Shown here: positions 8,336 to 8,385 of the stretch, one piece after another | How positions within the stretch are numbered: the first letter of the stretch is position 1 | Layout: each line of letters begins with the position of its first letter | NCBI GenBank assembly: GCA_902784015.1 | Contig: CACZTC010000022.1 | Span: forward strand, 1 to 8,385 | Direction: 5' to 3' | Source of the DNA: an uncultured Erysipelotrichaceae bacterium | Lineage (GTDB): Bacteria > Bacillota_I > Bacilli_A > Erysipelotrichales > Erysipelotrichaceae | DNA length: 8,385 bases | Position numbers and translations under genes: made by a program | Notes under the pieces: model-generated | The model's database searches: none | What the model saw: only the letters and a program-made list of their open reading frames with translations | Told to the model about the DNA's origin: nothing

Positions 8336-8385
8336 ATTCACTAGCTGCTTCTTCTGCAGCTTCTTCTTTCTTTTCTTCTTCTGGC
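8334..8385 (-). CDS. rplJ: 50S ribosomal protein L10, C-terminal end only
   Basis: Only the last 16 residues and the TAA stop lie in the window: PEEEKKEEAAEEAASE. L10 is the stalk base that anchors L7/L12 dimers on the ribosome, and its leader-binding form is a known repressor of its own operon. The fragment is an Ala/Glu/Lys-rich acidic tail, as many Bacillota L10 proteins have. It carries no diagnostic motif, so the call rests on position directly upstream of rplL with shared stop/ribosome-binding-site bases. The rest of the gene lies beyond the right edge. Confidence 0.8.
   Translation of the reverse strand, partial: PEEEKKEEAAEEAASE

Overview
This window is a minus-strand segment of the conserved ribosomal-protein/RNA-polymerase cluster of a low-GC Gram-positive bacterium. 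Read in the direction of transcription (right to left), it holds the 3' tail of rplJ (L10), all of rplL (L7/L12), a small class I methyltransferase gene (the ybxB position in Bacillus subtilis), all of rpoB (RNA polymerase beta) and about the first 998 codons of rpoC (beta'), which runs off the left edge. The order rplJ-rplL-ybxB-rpoB-rpoC is the Bacillota order. The AT-rich DNA, the absence of in-frame TGA codons and the TGG-encoded tryptophans fit a standard-code Bacillota genome. The oversized beta subunit and an Asn at the key rifampicin-contact position suggest an Erysipelotrichia-like or Mollicutes-related lineage. That placement is an inference from remembered family features, not from a search.

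Layout: 8334-8385 rplJ end; 7944-8321 rplL, with its Shine-Dalgarno sequence sharing bases with the rplJ stop; 7902-7931 a strong hairpin with a T-run, which reads as the rplL terminator; 7287-7880 the methyltransferase, most likely starting at a GTG rather than the longer ATG; 7174-7286 a 113-base gap holding a candidate promoter (7257-7286), a small terminator- or attenuator-like hairpin (7212-7233) and the rpoB ribosome binding site; 3007-7173 rpoB; 1-2995 rpoC, whose ribosome binding site uses the rpoB stop codon. No stretch longer than 300 bases lacks a gene, and no RNA gene, mobile element, CRISPR array or repeat array was seen.

How the parts work together: L10 and L7/L12 form the ribosomal stalk, beta and beta' form the catalytic core of RNA polymerase, and the methyltransferase probably modifies rRNA. 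The two hairpins and the candidate promoter suggest that L7/L12, which is needed in several copies per ribosome, is uncoupled from rpoBC. The rpoB-rpoC pair looks translationally coupled. I see no previously undescribed system here. The points worth a second look are the natural Asn in the rifampicin region, large lineage-specific insertions in beta and small ones in beta', a trigger-loop substitution, and the regulatory architecture between genes.
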